From assembly GCA_022821065.1 (NCBI GenBank), contig JAJEEK010000094.1, forward strand, positions 49,892 to 113,891: a stretch of DNA of 64,000 nucleotides, in the 5' to 3' direction. A program made the position numbers and the translations under genes. Under the pieces are notes generated by a model. That model did no database searches. It was not told where the DNA came from and saw only the letters and a list, made by a program, of their open reading frames with translations. The DNA comes from Candidatus Poribacteria bacterium. GTDB taxonomy: Bacteria; Poribacteria; WGA-4E; WGA-3G. Shown piece by piece: positions 53,875 to 63,015 of this stretch (its first letter is position 1; each line of letters begins with the position of its first letter).

Positions 53875-55038
53875 CTATTGTGCAGGTTGCTGTCCGCGAT
53901 TCCAGAGATACAGGATTGGACTTGCAACAAAAACTGAGGAATATGTACCGACCAACACACCGACAATAAGCGCTAAGGCGAAGGTGTTAATCTCTTCACC
54001 CGCACTGGAAAGGAAAAATATCACCAAAACAACAAACAGCGTTGTCAAAGACGTGATAACAGTTCGGCTCAGGGACTGGTTGATGCTTCGGTTAATGACG
54101 GTTATGTAGTCGGTCCCTCGTAAGGTTTGCGAGTTCTCACGAATGCGGTCAAACACGACAATTGTATCGTTGAGCGAATACCCGATAATCGTAAGGAATG
54201 CCGCCACTGTCGGTAGGTTAATTTCTTTCGACAAGATAGCAAAGATCCCTAAGGTAATCAATACATCGTGGACGAGTGCTGCTATTGCGCCGATAGCGAA
54301 ACGGAACTCGAACCGCCACGAAATGTAAACCAGCAAGATGATGATTGAAGAGATCACAGACCAGAGTGCTGCCCACTTGAGGTCGCTTCCGACGCTCGGT
54401 CCGACTTCGGAAACGTTGACACCACCGACGAGTGCTTGCCAACCCTCTCCACCTTCGAGAAGTGCGTCAGTGAGGATTCTACCGACACTCGCTTGGATTT
54501 GGACGGTGGCGTTCTCACTCAAGTCGATTCCGAATGCGTTCGCGAACGTCAGTTCAACTGCGTCGCCTTCCGGGCTGTTTTTCAGGTCAAGAATCTCATT
54601 GCGTTGCTGCGAGGTGCCGTCAACGAGTTGGACGGTTTCGCCAATCCCCAATAAGTGTGCTTTCGGAGTGGTTTTATTGACTTGAAGCGTGGTAGCAGTT
54701 GCATCGCCAGGATCCGCTATAATTGGGATGTCTACCAACTGCTGCTGAAATTCCGGGCGGAATCCCATGGAGATGGTTGCCTCATTTTTGCCTTCATCTA
54801 TCTGGATCTTTGCCCGATCGTATCCGATTTCAGTGAGTTTTGCTTGTAATTCGGCTTCTGTGACGACTCTGTTGAACTTGGCTTGGATTTTAACGCCGCC
54901 ACGGAAGTCGATTCCAAAGTTCGGGCCCTGATGTATACCGAGAAAAACCAAGCCGATAAGGATGCATACGGCTGAAAATATAAAGCCGGTGCGGTATTTG
55001 CTGATAAAATCGAAGTTTGTGTTTCTAAGTAGTTCCAA
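53875..55038 (-). CDS. secF: Protein translocase subunit SecF
   Basis: Proton-driven partner of SecYEG in protein export. 387 aa with the MELLRNTNFDFISKYR start (TTG, GAGG upstream), GPNFGIDFRGG, six membrane segments, and the SLNDTIVVFDRIREN signature. It is 60-70 residues longer than typical SecF because the first periplasmic domain carries an extra segment (~100-165). SecD lies 40 nt upstream. Family and function certain. Confidence 0.97.
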   Translation of the reverse strand: MELLRNTNFDFISKYRTGFIFSAVCILIGLVFLGIHQGPNFGIDFRGGVKIQAKFNRVVTEAELQAKLTEIGYDRAKIQIDEGKNEATISMGFRPEFQQQLVDIPIIADPGDATATTLQVNKTTPKAHLLGIGETVQLVDGTSQQRNEILDLKNSPEGDAVELTFANAFGIDLSENATVQIQASVGRILTDALLEGGEGWQALVGGVNVSEVGPSVGSDLKWAALWSVISSIIILLVYISWRFEFRFAIGAIAALVHDVLITLGIFAILSKEINLPTVAAFLTIIGYSLNDTIVVFDRIRENSQTLRGTDYITVINRSINQSLSRTVITSLTTLFVVLVIFFLSSAGEEINTFALALIVGVLVGTYSSVFVASPILYLWNRGQQPAQ

Positions 55039-55078
55039 TTTTCTTGCCTCGCAGTGAGAGTTCCGGTTTTCCTGTTTG

Positions 55079-57028
55079 TTAGATGCTCAGTGTTTCGACA
55101 TCTCGGTTGCCAATAGTGAGTCCGTATATCTCGCGTGTGACGACGATCGCTGTGAACATACTCGCAAGGATACCGATACCGAGTGTTATTGCGAACCCTT
55201 TAATGGGGCCTGTACCAAAATGATAGAGAACGAGTGCTGTAAAGAACGTTGTGAGGTTTGCATCTAAAATTGTTATAAATGCGCGCTGATAGCCGCTTGT
55301 GATCGCTGCCCAGACGGCTTTTCCGGTTCGCAATTCCTCACGAATCCGCTCAAAGATTAGCACATTCGCGTCAACAGCCATTCCGATCGTGAGGACAAGT
55401 CCAGCGATCCCTGGAAGTGTTAGCGCTGCACCGAAGCCTGCCAGTGCCCCCAAGACAATCATCATATTAAAGACGAGGGCGACAATAGCAACTAATCCGG
55501 ATAGGCGATAGTAGATGACCATGAAAACGAGCACGGTACCTAAACCGATAAGTGCGGCGAGAACACCATTATTAATAGATTCCTGCCCGAGGGTGGGACC
55601 GACGGTACGCTCTTCGGCGATCTGTACACCGACTGGAAATGCGCCAGCCTTTAAGATGTTAGACAGATAACTCGCCTCTTCATAAGTAAAGTTTCCTTGA
55701 ATGATCGCATTCCCAACAATCTGGTCCTGGATAACGGGTGCAGATTGGACTCTCCCGTCAAGGAGGATCGCTAAGTGTTCACCGATATGGTCGCCTGTAA
55801 CCTGTGCAAATTTACGTCTGCCAGGTCCGTCAAAACTTAGTGAAACAACAATATCAAAACTGGTTCTTCCTGTTGTCGGGAAGGCATCGGTAATCCTGTC
55901 ACCGGTTAGGAGTACGGGACTTTCCAAGACATACCAGCTCCCGGTTTCTCGGTGTTCTCGGATTTCGCTATCTTCTGGGATATTATCAGGTGGCGGTGTA
56001 TCCGAGGTCCCGCTCCAGAAATTTCCGCCAGCTGGCGATTTCTTGACGAGTTTGAATTCAAGTCTACCCATCTCCCGAACGATCTGTAGCGGTCTTGAGG
56101 AGTCTTCAGCACCCGGCAATTCGACGATAATTCTCGGCTGATTCGCTTCTCGCCGAATAGAAGGTTCGGAAACACCAAACGCATCAACACGGTTCCGTAG
56201 GACGATAAGGACCTGCTCAATCGCCTGCTCACTATATTGTTGAATGCCGCTCTGAGTGAGCCTCAATTGATATACAGATTGTGTTTCGGTTTCGTTGCTG
56301 AGCTGCCGTGCCTCTTCAAAAAACTCGATTTCGTTGAGGATACGTTGCGCTTTCTGGAGATACTCCGCCTTTTGACCTGCGTCGGATCGGAGTCGGGAAG
56401 GGATACCGACAAAAACATTGAGAGCGTCTTGTCCATCTACCTGTTTAACTTCACGGCACAAAATATCTTCTGTGCGCAGTTGATCCGGAATTGAGAGTGC
56501 GTGTTCTTTGAAAAGTGCGGCTTTCGAGGCTTCCAAATCCACCTCAAGTACCAAGTGGACACCACCTTTGAGGTCCAACCCCAACTTCAACCGCGTATCT
56601 GGTATCAGGCGCCGGACAAATTTTGGGAGACTCCCGTATAGATGCAGATTGTCGAGTGTCGCCTGTGGGTTCTGACGCGCTTTTTTCGAAATAAGCCGGA
56701 CGTAAAACTCGCGAGCTTCAGTGGTATCAAATTCATAATCCACATTTTGTTCTAAATCAAGTTTTCCTAAGTGAACACGGAAGACCTCTGCCAATTCACG
56801 GGTCGTATCCTGGAAACTAATTCCTTCGGGGTACGCGACCTCTGCAAGGTTCACCTTTAATTCGTTATCCTCAGTGACTTCAAAAGGTGGGAGTTCTTCC
56901 TGCATCCAAAGCGGTAGATTCCCGTATAGCGGATTGTAGAGGCTATCCGGGGTGGGGATCAGGTACAAAATAGAAAACACCAAAACCCCAACGATTAAAA
57001 CTATTTTCCAGATACTGAATCTGTACAT
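55079..57028 (-). CDS. secD: Protein translocase subunit SecD
   Basis: A protein of 649 aa with an N-terminal membrane helix (~8-24), a large periplasmic P1 domain with LGLDLKGGVHLVLEVD (~145), five further C-terminal membrane segments, and the GMAVDANVLIFERIREE motif. TAGGAG lies 9 nt before the ATG. Pairs with secF downstream. Family certain. Confidence 0.98.
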   Translation of the reverse strand: MYRFSIWKIVLIVGVLVFSILYLIPTPDSLYNPLYGNLPLWMQEELPPFEVTEDNELKVNLAEVAYPEGISFQDTTRELAEVFRVHLGKLDLEQNVDYEFDTTEAREFYVRLISKKARQNPQATLDNLHLYGSLPKFVRRLIPDTRLKLGLDLKGGVHLVLEVDLEASKAALFKEHALSIPDQLRTEDILCREVKQVDGQDALNVFVGIPSRLRSDAGQKAEYLQKAQRILNEIEFFEEARQLSNETETQSVYQLRLTQSGIQQYSEQAIEQVLIVLRNRVDAFGVSEPSIRREANQPRIIVELPGAEDSSRPLQIVREMGRLEFKLVKKSPAGGNFWSGTSDTPPPDNIPEDSEIREHRETGSWYVLESPVLLTGDRITDAFPTTGRTSFDIVVSLSFDGPGRRKFAQVTGDHIGEHLAILLDGRVQSAPVIQDQIVGNAIIQGNFTYEEASYLSNILKAGAFPVGVQIAEERTVGPTLGQESINNGVLAALIGLGTVLVFMVIYYRLSGLVAIVALVFNMMIVLGALAGFGAALTLPGIAGLVLTIGMAVDANVLIFERIREELRTGKAVWAAITSGYQRAFITILDANLTTFFTALVLYHFGTGPIKGFAITLGIGILASMFTAIVVTREIYGLTIGNRDVETLSI

Positions 57029-57076
57029 CCAAATTTACTCCTAAGACATTAGAATAGTTACCTGTTATCAACCTTG

Positions 57077-57139
57077 ATGGTTATCAGAAGAATAGGCATC
57101 AGTCAGCCAATGGCTGATAGCGATTCTACTGATAACCAT
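57077..57139. repeat. Inverted repeat atggttatcag / ctgataaccat with inner hairpin
   Basis: Perfect 11-bp outer arms (57077-57087, 57129-57139) enclose tcagcca-a-tggctga. Same CAGTT/CTGATAAC wording as the other small repeats. It lies between secD and the tRNA gene and could act as a processing or stop structure. Confidence 0.7.
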
Positions 57140-57145
57140 TTCAAA

Positions 57146-57218
57146 TGCGCCTGGGAGGAATCGAACCCCCAACACATGGTTTAGGAAACCACTGCTCTAT
57201 CCGGTGAGCTACAGGCGC
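57146..57218 (-). tRNA. tRNA-Arg, anticodon CCT
   Basis: A 73-nt cloverleaf on the minus strand: acceptor GCGCCTG/CAGGCGC, D-stem GCTC/GAGC, anticodon stem GTGGT/ACCAT with loop TTCCTAA (anticodon CCT, reads AGG), T-stem GGGGG/CCTCC with loop TTCGATT. The 3' CCA is not encoded. It lies 14 nt downstream of the apt stop, on the same strand. Confidence 0.97.
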
Positions 57219-57232
57219 ACGTTATTTTTAGT

Positions 57233-57748
57233 TTAGTATTTAATGAGCGAAAAAATATCGTAGTTCGGAATCTTCTCTCTCCCGTTGAGTTCCAGTAACT
57301 CCATTAAGACAGCAACACCAACGATGTGTCCTTCTAATTTTTCAATCAGATTGATAGACGCGGCGAGCGTGCCACCCGTCGCTAAGAGGTCGTCACATAT
57401 TAGGACGCTACTGTGTTTCGGAAATGCGTCTTTATGGATTTCAACCGTGTCATGACCGTATTCGAGATCATAAGCAACTTCGTGTGTTTCAGCGGGTAAC
57501 TTCCCTTTTTTTCGGATCGGCACAAAAGCGGCACCGAGCCGATAAGCGATCGCAGTCGCAAAAATGAAACCTCGCGCCTCAATTCCAGTCACAACATCAA
57601 TTGCTTCATGTTTATAGTGGCGCACGAACTCATCAATGACCTTATGAAAAGCGGTCGGGTTTCCTAAAAGTGGCGTGATGTCTTTAAACACAATATCCGG
57701 TTTAGGGAAATCGGGGACTTCTCGAATAAACTGCGAAAAATCTTTCAT
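57233..57748 (-). CDS. apt: Adenine phosphoribosyltransferase
   Basis: Salvages adenine to AMP using PRPP. 171 aa, standard length: FPKPDIVFKDITPLL, the GIEARGFIF turn, RKKGKLP, and the PRPP loop VLICDDLLATGGT (~120-132). It starts 9 nt after the upstream alcohol dehydrogenase stop, so they share a transcript. Confidence 0.97.
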   Translation of the reverse strand: MKDFSQFIREVPDFPKPDIVFKDITPLLGNPTAFHKVIDEFVRHYKHEAIDVVTGIEARGFIFATAIAYRLGAAFVPIRKKGKLPAETHEVAYDLEYGHDTVEIHKDAFPKHSSVLICDDLLATGGTLAASINLIEKLEGHIVGVAVLMELLELNGREKIPNYDIFSLIKY

Positions 57749-57757
57749 CTCGTACCT

Positions 57758-58816
57758 CTACCCTCCTGCACCCTCCTTGTGTGGGTGTATCATAATCTTC
57801 ATCCCTTTCCGGGACTCCATCGCTTCAAACGCTTGGTCAATCTCAACGAGCGGAAAATGGTGTGTGATGAGCGGTTTCACACGCACCAAACCCTTTTCAA
57901 GGAGACGGACTGCTAACTCATGGTGACGCGGTACACACCCGTGTGAACCGGTGACGAAACATTCCTTATAATGTATAATATTTGAAAGAATGCTCATTGG
58001 ACGCATCGTCTTTGGTAATCCGCCAAACAGATTGACGTATCCGCGATGTGCGACCATCTCAACAGCCTGTTCGTGTGCTTCAACGGAACCGCAGGTCGTA
58101 ATAACGATATCAGGTCCCTCGCCGCCGGTCTCTTCCTTGCATCTCTCAATCACGTCTTCCTCTTCAGAAGCGATATAGGCATCCGCCTCGTAGAATTTTG
58201 CGATCTCCATACGGAGTTTGCTACGTTGTACCCCGATGACTTGCGTTGCCCCCATCACCCGTGCAAGGTCTATCATCATACATCCTATCGGTCCGAGACC
58301 GATAATAACGACGCTTTTTCCGAGTGACATATTGACGAGTTCGAGTCCGTTGATAGCACACGCAAGCGGTTCCGCGAGCGCTGCTTCATCAAAACTGAGC
58401 GATTCACTGAACGGCGTCACGGGTCCCTCCTCTAAAACGAGACGCGGCAGTTTCATATATTGCGCGAAAGCACCGGGGATCTGGTAACCGATGGCATAGT
58501 TAATCGCGCAGTTGTTTCCGAGACCATCCCTGCACCAATGGCACTGCCCGCACGGAACATCGGCACCGATCGACACGCGGTCGCCTTCTTTGACGCGCGT
58601 GACGTTTTTACCGGTCTTAACGATGACACCGGAATTTTCGTGTCCAATAATGGTAGGGGGTTCGACTCTCGGGTTGCCGTGATGGAGGATGCGGACATCG
58701 GAACCGCATATACTCACAGCTTCGACGCGCATTAAAGCGGCATCGTCATCAATTTCGGGTTCGGGGACCTCTTGCACACTTAAATTATCAAGACTTTCAA
58801 GTATAGCCGCTTTCAT
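57758..58816 (-). CDS. Zinc-dependent alcohol dehydrogenase (sorbitol dehydrogenase-like)
   Basis: A medium-chain dehydrogenase of 352 aa: catalytic zinc ligands in CGSDVR and GHENSG, structural zinc cysteines in CGQCHWCRDGLGNNC, and the Rossmann motif GLGPIGCMM. Wording resembles polyol or sugar-phosphate dehydrogenases (sorbitol, threonine type). Substrate uncertain. A second, diverged ADH lies upstream on the same strand. Confidence 0.9.
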   Translation of the reverse strand: MKAAILESLDNLSVQEVPEPEIDDDAALMRVEAVSICGSDVRILHHGNPRVEPPTIIGHENSGVIVKTGKNVTRVKEGDRVSIGADVPCGQCHWCRDGLGNNCAINYAIGYQIPGAFAQYMKLPRLVLEEGPVTPFSESLSFDEAALAEPLACAINGLELVNMSLGKSVVIIGLGPIGCMMIDLARVMGATQVIGVQRSKLRMEIAKFYEADAYIASEEEDVIERCKEETGGEGPDIVITTCGSVEAHEQAVEMVAHRGYVNLFGGLPKTMRPMSILSNIIHYKECFVTGSHGCVPRHHELAVRLLEKGLVRVKPLITHHFPLVEIDQAFEAMESRKGMKIMIHPHKEGAGG

Positions 58817-58823
58817 AATTTTT

Positions 58824-58985
58824 AACTTTCCTTGCGGTTAAGGTAAGTGGGTTTGGATTTTGAAGTTCTCCAGCACATATCCGCCTTCCACTACGTTTCA
58901 GGCTACGGTTTCATTCTTAATGAATTATCAGTATTTTCAACTTTCCTTGCGGTTAAGATTAAGTGGGTTTGGACTTTGAAATTCT
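58824..58985. repeat. Pair of ~46-nt direct repeats around the ADH boundary
   Basis: aactttccttgcggttaag-type blocks at 58824-58869 and 58939-58985 are about 90% alike. The second covers the last codons and stop of the upstream ADH, so duplication of a gene end is likely. An isolated ccttgcggtt also precedes the ADH start at 60041. A block cacttcgtttcaggcta near 60133 recurs as cactacgtttcaggcta at ~58893. Confidence 0.7.
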
Positions 58986-60041
58986 ACTGACATCTGACGG
59001 GTGAATCAAAACTTTTGCGTAAAACTCACGCTTATCTCGCATCTTATGTAATATGTCTGTACTATCCGCCAACGGTACTTTGTGCGTTATGAGCGGTGTA
59101 AGCGTTAGCATGCCGGAAGCCATCGCTTGAAGCACAGTGCGCCAGTCGTCGTCGTTGCCTGCGGCACTATAATCGGAATTCCACGTTCCGAAAATGCTCA
59201 CCTCACGTCGCATCAACTGTGATATGAGTGCTGCCGGTAGGGTGACATCAGCATCAGGATTGCCGAGCAAAACGACGCTTCCACCGCGTCCGACACTTCC
59301 GAGGGCATCGCGATAGGTAGCGGGGACACCTGCAGCTTCAATACAGACATGCGCGCCTTTGCCATCAGTATGTGCATTTACAACTTCAACCGGTGTTTCA
59401 GTCGTTGTATTGAATACTTTATGAAAACCGAGCTGCTTTGCCAGTTCCAGTTTCTCCGCGACGATATCAAAGAGAAAAACGGTTGTCGCACCCATTATTC
59501 TTGTCCACTGCGCTGTCATCAATCCGATGGGTCCAGCACCGAAAATCGCAACGGATTTTCCAGCAAGCGTTGTATTTGCTCGGCGGACAGCGTGTAGTGC
59601 GACTGCAGCCGGTTCTGTCATCGCTGCTTCTTCCAACGCCACACCAGCAGGGACGGGGATCAAATTTTCTTTTGGTGCGACGATATATTCAGCAAAGGCA
59701 CCGTCGCTGCGTGAACCGAGATAGTCGTAGTCGTGGCACTGGACATATTTCCCCTGTTCACATGCTGGACATTTACCGCACCAGAGCAGTGGGAATACGA
59801 CAACCGGATCCCCGGGGGCAAAGTTGTCAACACCAGAACCACAAGCATCAACGATACCTGCGAATTCGTGTCCGCAAACGGTAGGAAAACTATATGTACC
59901 TTTGACAAAGATTCTCGGAATATCGGAACCGCAGACCCCACAGAACCCGATTCGGACACGGACATCACCATCAGCGAGTTGCGGGATTGGAATCTGTTCT
60001 AATCTTAAATCGCCAACACCGTGAAGAACAAGTGCTTCCAT
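58959..60041 (-). CDS. Zinc-dependent alcohol dehydrogenase (galactitol-1-phosphate dehydrogenase-like)
   Basis: A protein of 360 aa with catalytic GVCGSD and GHEFAG, structural zinc cluster CGKCPACEQGKYVQC, and GAGPIGLM. Closest in style to GatD-type galactitol-1-phosphate 5-dehydrogenases, but the substrate is inferred only. The gene ends inside one of two direct repeats. It sits between rpe and the second ADH, suggesting a polyol or pentose branch feeding ribulose-5-phosphate. Confidence 0.88.
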   Translation of the reverse strand: MEALVLHGVGDLRLEQIPIPQLADGDVRVRIGFCGVCGSDIPRIFVKGTYSFPTVCGHEFAGIVDACGSGVDNFAPGDPVVVFPLLWCGKCPACEQGKYVQCHDYDYLGSRSDGAFAEYIVAPKENLIPVPAGVALEEAAMTEPAAVALHAVRRANTTLAGKSVAIFGAGPIGLMTAQWTRIMGATTVFLFDIVAEKLELAKQLGFHKVFNTTTETPVEVVNAHTDGKGAHVCIEAAGVPATYRDALGSVGRGGSVVLLGNPDADVTLPAALISQLMRREVSIFGTWNSDYSAAGNDDDWRTVLQAMASGMLTLTPLITHKVPLADSTDILHKMRDKREFYAKVLIHPSDVSRISKSKPT

Positions 60042-60313
60042 ATTTTAAATTTACCTTGCGGTTCGTTGAGACAGGTTTTTCCAAAGAACACCCTCGCCGT
60101 ATATCTGAAGAAATGCCCAAGCAAAAACCCTTCCACTTCGTTTCAGGCTATGTGCCTTAACCAGACCCGGTAGGTGCGGTTTGGAACCGCATCGGACTTA
60201 AAAAGGAAAATTCAGAAATTTAGAAAATCCGACAATTTATTTAAAACTAAATGCCCCTGACTGCGACAGAAGAATCGTTAACAATCAACCACTGATAACT
60301 ATCAAAGGAGTGC

Positions 60314-61042
60314 CTATCCGTGCCACCTGCCTTCTCGTTCTGCGAGTCCAATCGCAATCGCCTTCTGTGTCCGCTGAACATTTTCGAGTCGCGAACCGGA
60401 TTTTTGGAAGATACTACTCGTTCCAGCAACCAAGATATCCGCGCCTGCGGACACCATTCTCGGAATATTTTCAAAACTTACATTGCCGTCAACTTCAATG
60501 GGTAGGTCAACAGCGTGTCGATCCAAAAAAGTGCGACACGCCTCAATTTTTCGGAGGGTCGCTGGAACGACTTTCTGCCCTGCAAATCCGGGGTTCACCG
60601 TCATAATTAATACAAAATCGAGCCGGTCAAGGACATAATCCAATGCGGAGAGTGGCGTTGCTGGGTTCAGTGCTGCGCCTGCCTTAATGCCGTGTGCCTG
60701 AATCAGCGATAACGTTCTGTCGAGATGCGTTGCGGATTCAACGTGCACGGCTATCTGCTGAACGCCAACGGCTGCGACCGCATCCACGAAAAAATCGTTG
60801 TTGTCTACCATCAGGTGGATATCAAAAGCACAGTCTGTTTTCGGTCGTAACTGCTCAATAAGCGCGAGTCCGATCGGCATATTCGGTACGAAATGTGCGT
60901 CCATCAAATCGAAATGGAGCATATTAATGCCAGCGGTTTCTAATTCCCGAACATCGGTCTCCAAGTTACATAAATCCGCGCACATCACCGATGGCGCGAT
61001 GTGGATGTCTGGTTCTGAAGGGACCGTATTTGCATCAGACAA
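60314..61042 (-). CDS. rpe: Ribulose-phosphate 3-epimerase
   Basis: A TIM-barrel epimerase of 242 aa from a TTG start with AAGGA upstream. APSVMCADLCNLETDV, HFDLMDAHFVPN (usual DGHFVPN has Gly), FDIHLMV, MTVNPGFAGQKV and IEVDGNVS contain the metal and phosphate ligands. It interconverts ribulose- and xylulose-5-phosphate. The Gly-to-Ala change is conservative. It has a consensus promoter and is followed by the two ADH genes. Confidence 0.93.
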   Translation of the reverse strand: MSDANTVPSEPDIHIAPSVMCADLCNLETDVRELETAGINMLHFDLMDAHFVPNMPIGLALIEQLRPKTDCAFDIHLMVDNNDFFVDAVAAVGVQQIAVHVESATHLDRTLSLIQAHGIKAGAALNPATPLSALDYVLDRLDFVLIMTVNPGFAGQKVVPATLRKIEACRTFLDRHAVDLPIEVDGNVSFENIPRMVSAGADILVAGTSSIFQKSGSRLENVQRTQKAIAIGLAEREGRWHG

Positions 61043-61098
61043 AATAGCACTTCCTTAGCGTTAAAATTCTCCGCCTATCCTAAAATTAAACCTTTAAT

Positions 61099-61127
61099 AG
61101 TATAGCATATAATAACGAATTTGTCAA
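61099..61127 (-). promoter_or_regulatory. Sigma-70 promoter for rpe and the downstream ADH genes
   Basis: TTGACA (61127-61122), 17 bp, TATACT (61104-61099), about 50 nt before the TTG start. Confidence 0.85.
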
Positions 61128-61313
61128 ATTTTGACGCAACGTGATTTTAATATGTGTATAAGGTGTTGGGTGTTGGAAACTTTCGGATGTACGGAACTGA
61201 TATAAAACAGACAACGAATGCATATCAGAGATGCACAAGCAAGGCAAACCGGTAGGTTGAAAGGCGAACAAGGGAACGGAGAAGGGTTGGAGAGATTCCT
61301 CTTGGCAAATATT

Positions 61314-62102
61314 CTAAACCAAGTTTCTCTTTAGACAACCTCGGAGTTCCTCAGAATTTTGTGCATCAATCCGGTAGCCATGTTTCTCCAATATTTGTCT
61401 AACGAGCGTTTTACCTGCTTTCGAGTGGTGTTCCACACTCAGCAAAAGTGGTTTTATATGAAACGGATACGTTTTTAAAATCGGTACTTCCGCGCCTTCA
61501 ACATCTAATCGTAAAAGGTCAATATGTTCATGACCAATGGCAGATAACAAAGCTTCAAGCGACACTGTAAATATACCAAAATCCACCGTGTTGTCAACTG
61601 CGCTCGGATGGAATGAACGCGCATCTGTTAAGGTGTACCGATTGACAAAAAGCCCCTTGAAGATGCCTGTTTCCATACCCATCGTTGTAAACTGTGAAGT
61701 ACCACTAATCGCAGCGTTGATGAAAGTCAAGCGATGCAAAAATGGACGGAGTTTCTTGTCTGCCACCGTTTTTTCAACGAGCGCAGAGAAATTACGCGGA
61801 TGCGCCTCCACTAAATAACCGTGCCAGTTGCCTTGCTCAGAGAGCCATGATTCAGGAAGTGTTAGCAATCGGTTGCTTCGTCTTTTGCTGCGCGCGATGT
61901 CCTGCCAATCATCTCGGATAAGATAAGTCCACTCGGCACGCTGTCCGGTTCCAATCTCAACAAAAAAGCGCGTTGGGCCCTCGACCTGACGTATCTTCCC
62001 ACCGGTGCTGCGCCCTTTAATCTTTGACAGGCACCTGAGAACAACCGTTTTGATCTCTCTTTTGGTTTTGTTATAAACGTCTCTGCCTGAAGTAAATCCC
62101 AA
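61314..62102 (-). CDS. FkbM-family methyltransferase
   Basis: A protein of 262 aa. The TTG at 62102 is preferred because AGGAGG lies 8 nt upstream; the longer GTG form at 62111 would overlap its own Shine-Dalgarno. The SAM-fold features of FkbM are visible: FVEIGTGQ-like first strand, and LLRLDVEGAEVPILK, the family's hallmark acidic motif. FkbM enzymes O-methylate sugars or polyketides. It overlaps the flippase-like gene and joins an envelope-glycan cluster, so a glycan methylation role is likely (inference). Confidence 0.85.
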   Translation of the reverse strand: MGFTSGRDVYNKTKREIKTVVLRCLSKIKGRSTGGKIRQVEGPTRFFVEIGTGQRAEWTYLIRDDWQDIARSKRRSNRLLTLPESWLSEQGNWHGYLVEAHPRNFSALVEKTVADKKLRPFLHRLTFINAAISGTSQFTTMGMETGIFKGLFVNRYTLTDARSFHPSAVDNTVDFGIFTVSLEALLSAIGHEHIDLLRLDVEGAEVPILKTYPFHIKPLLLSVEHHSKAGKTLVRQILEKHGYRIDAQNSEELRGCLKRNLV

Positions 62103-63015
62103 AAGCAACACCTCCTAACAGCAGTTCAGCAGCCAATGTCCATAATCGCGCAAGCAAAGCGACGAGCGTTGCCGTCGCAGGGGGCAGCACGTTTATCAGC
62201 AGTAGACTTAAGATCCCCTCCCGAACCCCTAAGCCGCTCGGTGTGATAACGCTGAGGAATCCGATACTCCATGCGAAAGCGTAGATACCCATTACCACAA
62301 AGAGTTGTGAGACTGCTACGGGGAAAAGGCTCTTAATAAAAAGAAAAAAGGCGATGCCTAAAAACACCCACAAGAATAGGTAGACGCCCAGAAAACGAAA
62401 TATCTTCGCCATTGACAACATCGCTGCCCCTTGCTTTATGAGAAGTCGGAGGGGCTTTCGGAGGCGTTCTCTATAGAAGAAAACGACTCCGCCGCCGAGC
62501 GTTACAATGCAGAGGCATATCAGGACAATTTTAGCAGAGATATCAACATGCACAAGCGCATTCAGCAAAAGTTGAGATGTCTCTGTGTGCCATAAGATGA
62601 GGCCTCCGAGAAGGCAGCCCAAGCCACACTGAAAAGCGAGTTGGAGACAGGTCGCGAGAACCGCAGAAGTCTTCTCTATTCCGAACCCGCGCGAAAAGGA
62701 CACCATCCACACAAACTGCCCGACTCGTCCTGGCAGATACCGCCCGAATTGTGAACACTGAAAAAATGTCCATCCTGATAGAAAAGACCCGTGCTTTCCA
62801 CTCCCCGCCCGGTAGAGAAATATCCACGGTATACCGAGCAGAACAAAATAGAGGAGCAGCAATGTTAGAGATGCGAATAACCAGAAAGGCTTAAATGCTA
62901 CGACTTCTCCTTCAAGGGAAACCGTCAGTAAACCCAAGAGGTGCTTGATGAGGAAACAGAGAATTGAAAGTGCGATTAAAATTCTGCCCCACCGCAGCAG
63001 GCGCGAGCGCGTCAT
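62071..63015 (-). CDS. Lysylphosphatidylglycerol synthase/UPF0104-type membrane protein
   Basis: A protein of 314 aa with about eight membrane segments, containing FSQFGRYLPGRVGQ-like wording (CSQFGRYLPGRVGQ) and TPSGLGVREG, the two signatures of the LPG_synthase_TM/AglD family. Members act as lipid flippases or carriers of lipid-linked sugars. The start overlaps the GT2 stop by 4 nt (ATGA), so the genes are translationally coupled. Confidence 0.9.
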   Translation of the reverse strand: MTRSRLLRWGRILIALSILCFLIKHLLGLLTVSLEGEVVAFKPFWLFASLTLLLLYFVLLGIPWIFLYRAGSGKHGSFLSGWTFFQCSQFGRYLPGRVGQFVWMVSFSRGFGIEKTSAVLATCLQLAFQCGLGCLLGGLILWHTETSQLLLNALVHVDISAKIVLICLCIVTLGGGVVFFYRERLRKPLRLLIKQGAAMLSMAKIFRFLGVYLFLWVFLGIAFFLFIKSLFPVAVSQLFVVMGIYAFAWSIGFLSVITPSGLGVREGILSLLLINVLPPATATLVALLARLWTLAAELLLGGVAFGIYFRQRRL

